This document shows positions 8,957-16,086 of a DNA stretch of 64,000 nt, one piece after another. Every line of letters begins with the position of its first letter. The stretch's first letter is position 1. Made by a program: the position numbers and the translations under genes. The DNA is taken from NCBI RefSeq assembly GCF_007845645.1, contig NZ_VCQV01000011.1:62001-126000 (forward strand), given 5' to 3'. The stretch comes from Leekyejoonella antrihumi. GTDB lineage: Bacteria > Actinomycetota > Actinomycetes > Actinomycetales > Dermatophilaceae. Under the pieces are notes generated by a model. That model was not told where the DNA came from and searched no databases. It saw nothing but the letters and a program-made list of their open reading frames with translations.

Positions 8957-11614
8957 ATGTGTGGAATCGTGGGCTACTTCGGGCCGGCTGCCGACGAGGC
9001 GACCCTGCACCGGATGAACGACTGTCAGCAGCATCGCGGACCCGATGGCGAGGGCACGTTCCTCGAGGGTCAGGTCGGGCTGGCCCACCGTCGCCTGTCG
9101 ATCATCGACCTCGCACACGGTCAGCAGCCCCTGACCACCGACGACGGTCGCTACACGCTGTCCTACAACGGTGAGGTCTACAACTACCTCGAGCTGCGGG
9201 CCGAGCTGGAGGCGGCCGGGCGTACCTTTGCCACGGACTGCGACACCGAGGTCGTCCTGCAGGCGTTCGCGCAGTGGGGGCAGGAGGCCTTCGACCGGTT
9301 CAACGGGATGTGGGGCCTGGCGATCTGGGACGCCCAGGAGCAGCGGCTGACCCTGTCGCGAGACCACTTCGGCATCAAGCCCGTCTACGTCGCCCAGGTG
9401 GGGGACACCTGGCTGTTCGCCTCGGAGATCAAGTCGATCCTGGCGAGCGGGCTCTACGAGAAGAAGCCCAATGACCGGTCCATCTACCGGTATCTGCGTT
9501 TCCGCATCCACGAGGACGGGCGCGAGACGTTCTTCGCGGGCATCGAGCGGCTCGAGCCCGGCGAGGTCATGACGATCGGTGCGCACGGTGTCGACCGCCA
9601 TCCATACACTCGCCTGCGCGAGGAGCTGGCCGAGCTGGCCACCCAGCAGCGCGTGTATGACGATGCCGCGGCGGCCGAGTACAAGCAGCGTCTCAGCGAG
9701 TCCATCCGACTGCGACTGCAGTCCGACGTGCCGGTGGGCACGTCGCTGTCCGGCGGCCTGGACAGCAGCGCCGTCGCCGTCATCATCAACAAGCTGCTGA
9801 ACGACCACGACGAGGGCGCAGCCGCGGTCGGCGCCCGCCAGAACACCTTCTCCGCGGTCTTCCCGGGGTCCCTGAACGACGAGGAGAAATACGTCGACGC
9901 GGTCCTCGACATCTGCCAGGGACAGGTGAATTCGCACAAGATCAAGCCGACCGCCGACGAGTTCAAGGTCGACCTGCGGGACTTCATCCGCACCCAGGAG
10001 GAGCCGCTGATCTCCTCCGGCCCCTACGCCCAGTTCCAGGTCATGCGCGAGGCCACCCAGCACGTCACCGTGCTGCTCGACGGCCAGGGCGCCGACGAGA
10101 TGATGGCCGGCTACATCCCCTACTACTTCGTCTACCTTCGTCAGCTGCGGGCCCAGGGAAACAAGGCCGCGCTGGCTGAGTTGTCACGAAGCCTCGACGT
10201 GATCTACCGCCTCGGCCGGTTCAGGCTGCAGGCAAAGCTCAAGGGCCGCAAGGGGATACCTGCGACGCAGCTGCTGGGAACGGCCTTCGCCCGCACGCAT
10301 GCCGATGAGGAGTTCCACACCGAGGGCAGCAACCTCAAGAAGCGCCTCATCGAGGACCTGTTTCACAACTCACTGCCCTCGCTGTTGCGCTACGAGGACA
10401 AGAACACCATGCGTTTCAGCCTCGAGGGACGCGTGCCGTTCCTCGACAAGGAGGTCGTGAAGTTCGTCTTCAGCCTGTCGGACGAGGCGATCATCAAGGA
10501 CGGCTGGAACAAGCGGGTGCTGCGCGACGCGACCCGGGGCCTGCTGCCCGAGATGATCAACCGGCGGCGCAACAAGATCGGTTTCACCACTCCGCAGGGC
10601 GAGTGGTTCATGCGGCTGAAGAACCACTTCTACAACATCTTCCTCTCCGAGACCTTCGCGAACCGGCCCTACTTCAACCAGAACGAGGTGCTGCACGCGT
10701 TCGAGGGGTGGATCAAGGGCACCAACGACGTCGACTCGATGACCTTCTGGAGGCTGCTGAACGTCGAGCTGTGGCTGCAGGAGTTCTTCGACGAGCAGGA
10801 CGACGAGCCGCAGGACGCCGAGCCGCACGTCAAGTCCGATCTCGAGCCGAACGCCGACAAGCAGCTGGACCTGGGCACGTCGCTGGGGGAGACCGTGCGC
10901 CGCTACCCGCTGCGCACCGAGCTCGTCAGCCGGGACGACGACCTGGATGCCCGCGTGCTGCCGCAGATCGACGGTTTCATCGAGACGCTCATGTCCGACC
11001 CGGACCACTCTCGCGGCACTGCGGGGAAGCCGTGGTACTTCTTCATCTCCGAGAAGATCATCGCGATCACCCAGGGCCGCTCCTACTTCATCTGGGACAT
11101 CAACGTCGGCCGGCCCGCCCGCGTCCTGTCGAAGTACGTGACCCGCACCCCCGCCGGCATCGGCCTCGGGTCACCGTTCACGATGCAGCTGGCGATCCAG
11201 GAGGCGGGCCTGCCGCGGGTGCTGTATGCCAGTGCCGGCGGCGCCGTGGGCAAGCTCATCGGCCGTCGTGGTCTCTTCTACGACCTGGTCGGTGGCGACA
11301 TCCGGGCCATCGACGGCCCGACCGAGTACTCCGCCTACCCCTCGAACGTGTCGGCCAAGCTGGCGCCCAAGGATCCGGACCAGGTCGCGGCACGGCTGTC
11401 CGCGGCCATCCGGGCGCGACTGCCGGAGGAGTACCGCGACACCTTCGGCGGGACGATCGTCATGGACGCCAACGACATCGGCCGCAACGTGCTGGGAGCC
11501 GACGTGCCTACGCCGTGGACGAGGTTCGAGGAGATGTTTGCCGACAACCCGCTCGGGCAGGGCGCCGAACAGACCCCGATGGCCGCGGTGTTCGTGCTCG
11601 ACGGGAAGAGCTGA
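8957..11614 (+). CDS. Asparagine synthetase (glutamine-hydrolysing) fused to a CofE-like gamma-glutamyl ligase domain
   Basis: An 885-residue two-part enzyme. Residues 1-200 are a class II glutamine amidotransferase with the nucleophile Cys2 (MCGIVGYFG). Residues 215-610 are the asparagine synthase domain with the PP-loop SLSGGLDSSAVAV and the motif SLEGRVPFLD. An acidic linker (about 615-645) leads to a C-terminal domain of about 230 residues that resembles F420-0:gamma-glutamyl ligase (CofE/COG1478): SEKIIAITQGR, VTRTPAGIGLG, a Gly-rich strand, AIDGPTEYSAYPSN and VMDANDIGRNVLG. Ordinary AsnB ends near residue 600-640. The start agrees with the invariant Met-Cys and with a -10 hexamer just upstream. 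The overall reaction is unknown; amidation followed by glutamylation is a guess. Confidence 0.88.
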   Translation: MCGIVGYFGPAADEATLHRMNDCQQHRGPDGEGTFLEGQVGLAHRRLSIIDLAHGQQPLTTDDGRYTLSYNGEVYNYLELRAELEAAGRTFATDCDTEVVLQAFAQWGQEAFDRFNGMWGLAIWDAQEQRLTLSRDHFGIKPVYVAQVGDTWLFASEIKSILASGLYEKKPNDRSIYRYLRFRIHEDGRETFFAGIERLEPGEVMTIGAHGVDRHPYTRLREELAELATQQRVYDDAAAAEYKQRLSESIRLRLQSDVPVGTSLSGGLDSSAVAVIINKLLNDHDEGAAAVGARQNTFSAVFPGSLNDEEKYVDAVLDICQGQVNSHKIKPTADEFKVDLRDFIRTQEEPLISSGPYAQFQVMREATQHVTVLLDGQGADEMMAGYIPYYFVYLRQLRAQGNKAALAELSRSLDVIYRLGRFRLQAKLKGRKGIPATQLLGTAFARTHADEEFHTEGSNLKKRLIEDLFHNSLPSLLRYEDKNTMRFSLEGRVPFLDKEVVKFVFSLSDEAIIKDGWNKRVLRDATRGLLPEMINRRRNKIGFTTPQGEWFMRLKNHFYNIFLSETFANRPYFNQNEVLHAFEGWIKGTNDVDSMTFWRLLNVELWLQEFFDEQDDEPQDAEPHVKSDLEPNADKQLDLGTSLGETVRRYPLRTELVSRDDDLDARVLPQIDGFIETLMSDPDHSRGTAGKPWYFFISEKIIAITQGRSYFIWDINVGRPARVLSKYVTRTPAGIGLGSPFTMQLAIQEAGLPRVLYASAGGAVGKLIGRRGLFYDLVGGDIRAIDGPTEYSAYPSNVSAKLAPKDPDQVAARLSAAIRARLPEEYRDTFGGTIVMDANDIGRNVLGADVPTPWTRFEEMFADNPLGQGAEQTPMAAVFVLDGKS

Positions 11615-11635
11615 ACCCGCCAGAGCGTCGCCGCT

Positions 11636-11668
11636 GCATTTGGGTGTCGCTGGTGTCGATATGCGGGT
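11636..11668. repeat. 33-bp repeat, copy 1, upstream of atpC
   Basis: First of two identical 33-base copies that begin GCATTTGGGTGTCGC and end ATATGCGGGT. It starts 22 bases after the asnB-cofE stop. Its left arm is degenerate (GCTGCAT), so it is less palindromic than copy 2. It could be part of a transcription terminator or a mobile intergenic repeat. Confidence 0.75.
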
Positions 11669-11687
11669 CTGAACGTGGAGATCACCC

Positions 11688-11720
11688 GCATTTGGGTGTC
11701 GCTGGTGTCGATATGCGGGT
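11688..11720. repeat. 33-bp repeat, copy 2, flanked by an 8-bp inverted repeat
   Basis: Identical to copy 1 and offset from it by 52 bases. Here the left flank gives ACCCGCAT (11684-11691) facing ATGCGGGT (11713-11720), an 8-bp inverted repeat around a GT-rich loop. The element lies between the asnB-cofE stop and the atpC promoter. Confidence 0.75.
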
Positions 11721-11782
11721 TGATGACGGATGGCGGGTCGCTGGTCGCCGGAAAGGGGACCGCCGCAGTGTGGGACTCGGAT

Positions 11783-11810
11783 TTGGGCATACCACGCGCG
11801 CCGGTATCAT
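11783..11810 (+). promoter_or_regulatory. atpC: Probable promoter of atpC
   Basis: TTGGGC (11783-11788) and TATCAT (11805-11810) are separated by 16 bases, a credible sigma-A type -35/-10 pair. Transcription would start near 11817, about 33 bases before the atpC GTG, leaving room for the ribosome site. It would give atpC a transcript independent of atpB-atpD. Confidence 0.5.
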
Positions 11811-11849
11811 TGGACGACCGTCGCACCGCATTCTCGAGGAGTCGTTTCC

Positions 11850-12119
11850 GTGAGTAGTCTCAACGTCCAGCTTGTCGCTGCCGATCGGAAGGTCTGGGAG
11901 GGCGACGCGAAAGAAATCAGTTGTCGCACGGTTGCCGGTGAGCTCGGCATACTGCCCGGCCACGCCCCGCTGCTCTCGGTGCTGGACGAAGGGGACCTCA
12001 TCGTCGACCCGGTCAGCGGTCAGCGCAGCACCGTCACCATCGATGGCGGGTTCATCTCGGTCGACAGCGACAAGGTCACCATCGTCGCTGAAGTAATCAG
12101 CGGCACTGTCGGGGCCTGA
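11850..12119 (+). CDS. atpC: F1 ATP synthase subunit epsilon (short form), detached from the atp operon
   Basis: 89-residue subunit of the central stalk. It contains the N-terminal beta-sandwich that binds gamma and the c-ring (ELGILPGHAPLLSVL is the family signature) and stops right after it. The C-terminal helical hairpin of the roughly 120-140-residue forms, which restrains ATP hydrolysis, is absent. The GTG start has GAGGAG nine bases upstream. It lies 5 kb from atpD, behind a divergent three-gene cassette, and has its own promoter-like sequence. The DUF2550 gene follows nine bases later. Confidence 0.93.
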   Translation: MSSLNVQLVAADRKVWEGDAKEISCRTVAGELGILPGHAPLLSVLDEGDLIVDPVSGQRSTVTIDGGFISVDSDKVTIVAEVISGTVGA

Positions 12120-12128
12120 GTCCAGCGC

Positions 12129-12560
12129 GTGGCCGCCGACTTCCTCATCTCAGCGGAGGTCCTTGGCGGCTGCCTTCTGGTAGTCATCGCCGTCCTGGTG
12201 TTGATGGTGCTGCGACGGCGCGCAATAGCTCGAGGACAGACGGTCACGCTGATGGCCATGGCGCGCGGTGACGGGTGGAAGCTCGGCATCGCGCGCTTTT
12301 CCGTCGCCAGCGTGCAGTGGTTTCCGATCGTCGGGGTCGGTCTGCGCCCTCGAGTGGAGTGGACCCGTGGAGAGCTGGTGCTCGAGGTGCCCACGTCCCT
12401 GGAGGGGCGCATCCGGCCGCTCGCGATCCTGGACCCCGTGGGCGTCATCTGCCACAGCGCCGGCCACGACTTCCGTATCGCGCTCGCGGAGGGGGACTAC
12501 ACGGCGCTGCGGTCATGGTCGGAGTCGGCCCCGCCCGGGCTGAACGCCAACGTCGCCTGA
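12129..12560 (+). CDS. DUF2550 single-pass membrane protein
   Basis: 143-residue protein with one N-terminal membrane helix (about residues 9-30, AEVLGGCLLVVIAVLVLMVL), then an arginine-rich juncture and a compact soluble domain (DGWKLGIARFSVASVQWFPI). This family sits directly after atpC in actinobacteria (for example Rv1312 in M. tuberculosis) and has no known function. The GTG at 12129 begins nine bases after the atpC stop, so the two are cotranscribed. A strong terminator overlaps the 3' end. Confidence 0.8.
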   Translation: MAADFLISAEVLGGCLLVVIAVLVLMVLRRRAIARGQTVTLMAMARGDGWKLGIARFSVASVQWFPIVGVGLRPRVEWTRGELVLEVPTSLEGRIRPLAILDPVGVICHSAGHDFRIALAEGDYTALRSWSESAPPGLNANVA

Positions 12561-12584
12561 CGCCGGCTCCGTCAGGGCTTTTTT
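12556..12584. terminator. Rho-independent terminator after the DUF2550 gene
   Basis: CCTGACG (12556-12562) pairs with CGTCAGG (12570-12576) across a seven-base loop, followed by six T residues (12579-12584). It ends the atpC-DUF2550 transcript. The T-run is also the 3' end of the minus-strand adenosyltransferase gene, where it encodes the terminal lysines. Confidence 0.85.
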
Positions 12585-13213
12585 CGCTTCTCGGGTGCCG
12601 CCACCCGACCGCCACCCGGCTGCCACAGCACATCGCCGCCGTGGGACAGGTTGGCGACCCGGGCCAGGAGGAACAGCAGGTCCGACAGCCGATTGAGATA
12701 CTTCGCGGTCAACGGATTGACACCGCCGGGCTGCTCGCTGCCATCGCCGGGAGCGACCTGGTCACCGTAGGCCTCGAGCGCTGCCCACGACGAGCGCTCC
12801 GAGCGCCGGGCGACCGTGCGCGCCACGTGCAGATGTGCCGAACCCGCGCTGCCGCCGGGCAGGATGAAGGACCGCAGCGTCTCCACCTCGTCGTTGTACC
12901 TGTCGCAGTCCCTCTCCAGGTCGTCGATCCACGCCTGGCTGACCCGCAACGGCGGGAACTTCGGCGACTCGACGAGGGGTGCGCACAGGTCCGCGCCGAC
13001 GTCGAAGAGCTCGTTCTGCACGCGCATCAGGGTGGCTGCGACGTCCTCGCGCAGCTCGCCGCAGGCCAGTGCCACCCCGATACAGCTGTTGGTCTCGTCC
13101 GTGTCGGCGTAGGCCACCAGGCGAGGGTCGGTCTTGTGCGTGCGACTGAAGTCGCCGAGGGACGTGCTGCCGTCGTCGCCGGTGCGAGTGTAGATGCGGC
13201 TCAGAATCACCAT
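12572..13213 (-). CDS. Cob(I)alamin adenosyltransferase, PduO type
   Basis: Transfers the 5'-deoxyadenosyl group of ATP to cob(I)alamin, making the coenzyme used by acyl-CoA mutases. The 213-residue product has the N-terminal ATP-binding motif IYTRTGDDGSTSLGD, the DETNSCIGVA motif, and the arginine-rich helix ARTVARRSERS near the active site. The ATG at 13213 is close to its GAGG; the next codon, a GTG at 13210, has slightly better spacing. It is the only cobalamin-maturation enzyme here and could serve the IcmA mutase 17 kb downstream. Confidence 0.92.
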   Translation of the reverse strand: MVILSRIYTRTGDDGSTSLGDFSRTHKTDPRLVAYADTDETNSCIGVALACGELREDVAATLMRVQNELFDVGADLCAPLVESPKFPPLRVSQAWIDDLERDCDRYNDEVETLRSFILPGGSAGSAHLHVARTVARRSERSSWAALEAYGDQVAPGDGSEQPGGVNPLTAKYLNRLSDLLFLLARVANLSHGGDVLWQPGGGRVAAPEKRKKP

Positions 13214-13388
13214 GACCTCATCGTGCCAGACGCCCGAGGACCGGGCCGCACCCACGGTCTGTCACCCGGCCGCAGTGGTGTATACCACGTAATCGAATCG
13301 TGACCTCGAGGTTCGCAACCATTCCCGGATGCCATGCGTCAATGGAACAACCAACGCCACGTATGTGCGATGAAGGGGAGGCTTGACG

Positions 13389-13769
13389 ATGGCTCGATCG
13401 GGGGATCAGCGAGTTGTTGCAACGACGATCGATGAGGTTGTCGCGGGAAGTGAGGTCCGGGTTGCCGGCCCGCTGGACGTGCACAGTGTCGCCGATGTGC
13501 GCACGGTGCTCGGTCGGATGATTGACGATGGTGCGGGCGACCTGGTCCTGCATCTGGCGGACGCCGAGATCGGCGACGCGACCGGACTGGGCGTCATCGT
13601 CGGGGCTCATCGACGCGCCATGCGCGCCGGACGGCGGCTGGTGCTGGCGGACACGTCACCCCGCCTCGAGCGCCTCCTGCGTGCCACCAAGCTCGGCCGT
13701 GTCATCGCGGTGGACCGGTCGGTGCCTGCCGCACCCTCGATCCTGCGTCCGGCCGTCGGCACCGCCTGA
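13389..13769 (+). CDS. STAS-domain anti-sigma factor antagonist-like protein
   Basis: 126-residue single-domain protein of the SpoIIAA/RsbV fold. The phosphorylation loop reads IGDATGLGVIVG, with Thr65 where SpoIIAA has serine, so it could still be phosphorylated by a partner kinase. The core is preceded by a short N-terminal arm. GGGGAGG lies eight bases before the ATG. No anti-sigma factor or sigma factor gene is adjacent, so its partner must be elsewhere. The target is unknown. Confidence 0.82.
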   Translation: MARSGDQRVVATTIDEVVAGSEVRVAGPLDVHSVADVRTVLGRMIDDGAGDLVLHLADAEIGDATGLGVIVGAHRRAMRAGRRLVLADTSPRLERLLRATKLGRVIAVDRSVPAAPSILRPAVGTA

Positions 13770-13788
13770 GGACGGGCAGGCGCTGGGC

Positions 13789-15318
13789 CTAGCCGATCGC
13801 GGTTGCCGCGGCACGGCGCGGGTCGGCGCCCGCCTGCAGGTCCCCGTGCGCGTCACGCCACGCCACCCCCACCCCGCCGAAATACATGGCGTGCGCCTCG
13901 TGCTGTACTCCGTGGCCGCCCGTCGCCACGATCGCCGCGGTGATGCGCGGATCCGGCTCGTGATCGACGACGAGCTCGTCGCCGCCCGCTTGCACGTGCA
14001 GGCGGGGAGCGTCGATCGCCTCCTGTATGCCGGTTGTCGAGAGGGCGAAGCGGCTCATCACCTGCATCAGTGCGGTGGTGATGCGGTCCGCGCCGGGACT
14101 GCCGATGGCGAGCGTCGATCCATCCTGGTGCCGTGCCGTCGTCGGCGCCATGTTGGACGCCAGCCGGGTGCCCGGTGGCAGCGCGTGCAGGCCGAGCCGA
14201 TTGAGCTCGGGCTCGCCGAGGCAGTTGTTGAGGATCAGCCCGGTGCCGGGCACCGTCACGCCCGAGGAGTAGCCCGCGGACGTGGTGATCGCGCATGCCA
14301 TGCCGTTCGCATCCACGACGGACACGTGTGCGGTGTCGGTCGAGGTCGGCAGCGACTCCAGCCCCGCCGTCTCCAGCGTTTCGAGCAGTTCGCGGCCGGC
14401 CTGCTTCAGGTCGTGAGCGCGGTCCAGTCGGGTCGAGCGATAGGCGAGGACCTGCCGCTGCACCTCGATCACGTCGGCTGGGGAGAGTCCGCGGTCACGC
14501 AGCAGTCGCAGCATGGCGGTGAGTACCGGCCCGCCGATCGACGGGGGCGGGTTCGTCGCGACGTCCCAGTCCCGGAGGGTGGCGCGCGTCGCTGGACGAG
14601 CGACGGCCGTGTATGCCGCAAGGTCGGCGCGGGTGATCAGGCCGCCCTCGCGCTGCACGTGGTCGGCCACGGCCTGCCCCAGCTCCCCGCCATACAGGGT
14701 GCCCACCCCGTCGCGGGCGATCCGCTCGAAGGTGTCGACGAGGTCGGGGCTGGTCATCAGCGTCCCCGGGCCGACCGGCTCGTCACCGTCGAAGTGCTGG
14801 GCTCGGGTCACCGGGTCGAACGCGTACAGCGTCCGCCCGACCAGCTGCAGGTAGCTGCCGGCCGCGGCGCCGATCCGGAAGCCGCGCCGGGCGGCGTCGA
14901 TCGCCGGGTCCAGCACGTCCTTCCACGGTGCCGCGCCGTGATCGCGGCGAGCCAGGTCGAACGCGGCCAGGGAGCCGGGGGTGCCCGCCGAACCCGCCCC
15001 GGCGTACACCGTGATGCCGCCGCCGTAGTCCAGCCGCAGCTCGCGCAGCCCGCCGCCGAACCGCGCTTTGGGTAGGCCGCGCCCGGGCATCTCGGTGTTG
15101 CCGTCGTAGACGACCGGGTCGCCGCCGACCGGCCAGACGTTGACGTAGGCACTGCCCAGTGCGCTCACGATGCCCGGCTCGGTGACGTAGGTGACCATCA
15201 ATGCGGCAACGGCCGCGTCGACGGCAGTCCCGCCGAGGTGCACCACATCCACGCCGGCCTGCGCGGCCAGCGCATTCGGCGCGGCGACGGCAACACGCGG
15301 TGACGAGGGCGCCGACAT
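13789..15318 (-). CDS. Gamma-glutamyltransferase family protein, cytosolic form
   Basis: 509-residue Ntn-hydrolase of the GGT family. The autoprocessing site is TDTAHVSVVD, with Thr329 as the expected N-terminal nucleophile of the small subunit. The oxyanion region SAGYSSGVTVPGTG and SNMAPT match the family. There is no signal peptide (N-terminus [18 protein letters not shown]), unlike periplasmic or secreted GGT. Its ATG shares one base with the nucS stop (TGATG), so it is probably translated with nucS. Whether it acts on glutathione, on another gamma-glutamyl compound, or as a cephalosporin-type acylase cannot be decided. Confidence 0.87.
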   Translation of the reverse strand: MSAPSSPRVAVAAPNALAAQAGVDVVHLGGTAVDAAVAALMVTYVTEPGIVSALGSAYVNVWPVGGDPVVYDGNTEMPGRGLPKARFGGGLRELRLDYGGGITVYAGAGSAGTPGSLAAFDLARRDHGAAPWKDVLDPAIDAARRGFRIGAAAGSYLQLVGRTLYAFDPVTRAQHFDGDEPVGPGTLMTSPDLVDTFERIARDGVGTLYGGELGQAVADHVQREGGLITRADLAAYTAVARPATRATLRDWDVATNPPPSIGGPVLTAMLRLLRDRGLSPADVIEVQRQVLAYRSTRLDRAHDLKQAGRELLETLETAGLESLPTSTDTAHVSVVDANGMACAITTSAGYSSGVTVPGTGLILNNCLGEPELNRLGLHALPPGTRLASNMAPTTARHQDGSTLAIGSPGADRITTALMQVMSRFALSTTGIQEAIDAPRLHVQAGGDELVVDHEPDPRITAAIVATGGHGVQHEAHAMYFGGVGVAWRDAHGDLQAGADPRRAAATAIG

Positions 15319-16013
15319 CAGAACAGCCGTGCTGTGGAGTCGTCCATGCCCTTGAGCGCCTCATAGTCCAGGGTCACGCAGCGGATGCCGCGATCCTGCG
15401 CCAGCGTGCGAGCCTGCGGCTTGATCTGCTGCGCGGCGAAGACCCCGGCCACCGGCTGCAGGTGGGGGTCGCGGTTCAGCAGCTCGAGATAGCGGGTGAG
15501 CTGCTCGACGCCGTCGATGTCGCCGCGGCGCTTGATCTCCACGGCGACTGTGGCACCGTCCGCGTTGCGGCACATGATGTCGACCGGACCGATCGCGGTC
15601 ATGTATTCGCGGCGGATCAGCGAGTAGCCCTCGCCGAGCGTCTGGATGTGCTGCGCCAGCAGGGCCTGCAGCTGGGCCTCGACACCGTCCTTGACCAGGC
15701 CGGGATCGATCCCGAGGTCGTGGCTGCTGTCGTGCAGCACCTCGTGGATCAGCACCCGCAGCCGGTCCTCGGACTTCGTATGCTGCACGGCCCATGCGGC
15801 GATCACACCGTCCTCCCGCTCGTCGTCGCTGGGGTCGACCTCGGCCATCCGGCAGGGCGGCGCCATCCAGTTCAGTGGCTTGTAGGAGCCGCCGTCGCTG
15901 TGGACGAGCACGGAGCCATCGGCCTTGACCATCAGCAACCGGGTGGCAAGGGGCAGATGGGCAGTCAGCCGGCCCACATAGTCCACGCTGCACCGGGCAA
16001 TCACAACTCGCAC
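15318..16013 (-). CDS. nucS: Mismatch-specific endonuclease NucS (EndoMS)
   Basis: Actinobacterial and archaeal enzyme that cuts both strands at mismatches and replaces MutS/MutL. The 231-residue product has the N-terminal dimerisation domain and a C-terminal nuclease domain with the catalytic residues Asp145 (GPVDIMC), Glu159 and Lys161 (VAVEIKRRG). The C-terminus ends in a short tail (DDSTARLF) of the kind that can contact the sliding clamp. The GTG start at 16013 is supported by a -10 hexamer six bases upstream. It is coupled to the GGT gene downstream. Confidence 0.95.
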   Translation of the reverse strand: MRVVIARCSVDYVGRLTAHLPLATRLLMVKADGSVLVHSDGGSYKPLNWMAPPCRMAEVDPSDDEREDGVIAAWAVQHTKSEDRLRVLIHEVLHDSSHDLGIDPGLVKDGVEAQLQALLAQHIQTLGEGYSLIRREYMTAIGPVDIMCRNADGATVAVEIKRRGDIDGVEQLTRYLELLNRDPHLQPVAGVFAAQQIKPQARTLAQDRGIRCVTLDYEALKGMDDSTARLF

Positions 16014-16019
16014 CGGTTC

Positions 16020-16025
16020 AGCCTA
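16020..16025 (-). promoter_or_regulatory. nucS: -10 hexamer for a leaderless nucS transcript
   Basis: On the minus strand, TAGGCT ends six bases before the nucS GTG. No ribosome site is present, which fits a leaderless message. The site lies in the 73-base gap between the divergent nucS and hydroxyacyl-CoA dehydrogenase starts. Confidence 0.45.
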
Positions 16026-16074
16026 GGCCACCTCGCGGCGGGGCCTGGCCTCGTGCCACCCGGCCCCGGGATGC

Positions 16075-16080
16075 GAGACT
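16075..16080 (+). promoter_or_regulatory. -10-like hexamer before the hydroxyacyl-CoA dehydrogenase gene
   Basis: GAGACT ends six bases before the ATG at 16087. It keeps the conserved A and final T of TANNNT but lacks the first T. The position matches the other leaderless genes of this window. Confidence 0.3.
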
Positions 16081-16086
16081 GCGTCC

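Noticed and set aside
8051-10063. Extension of the transporter gene upstream through the minus-strand frame
   Set aside because: The extra sequence is antisense to asnB-cofE. The hydrophobic protein begins at the GTG at 8890, which also has a promoter-like hexamer.
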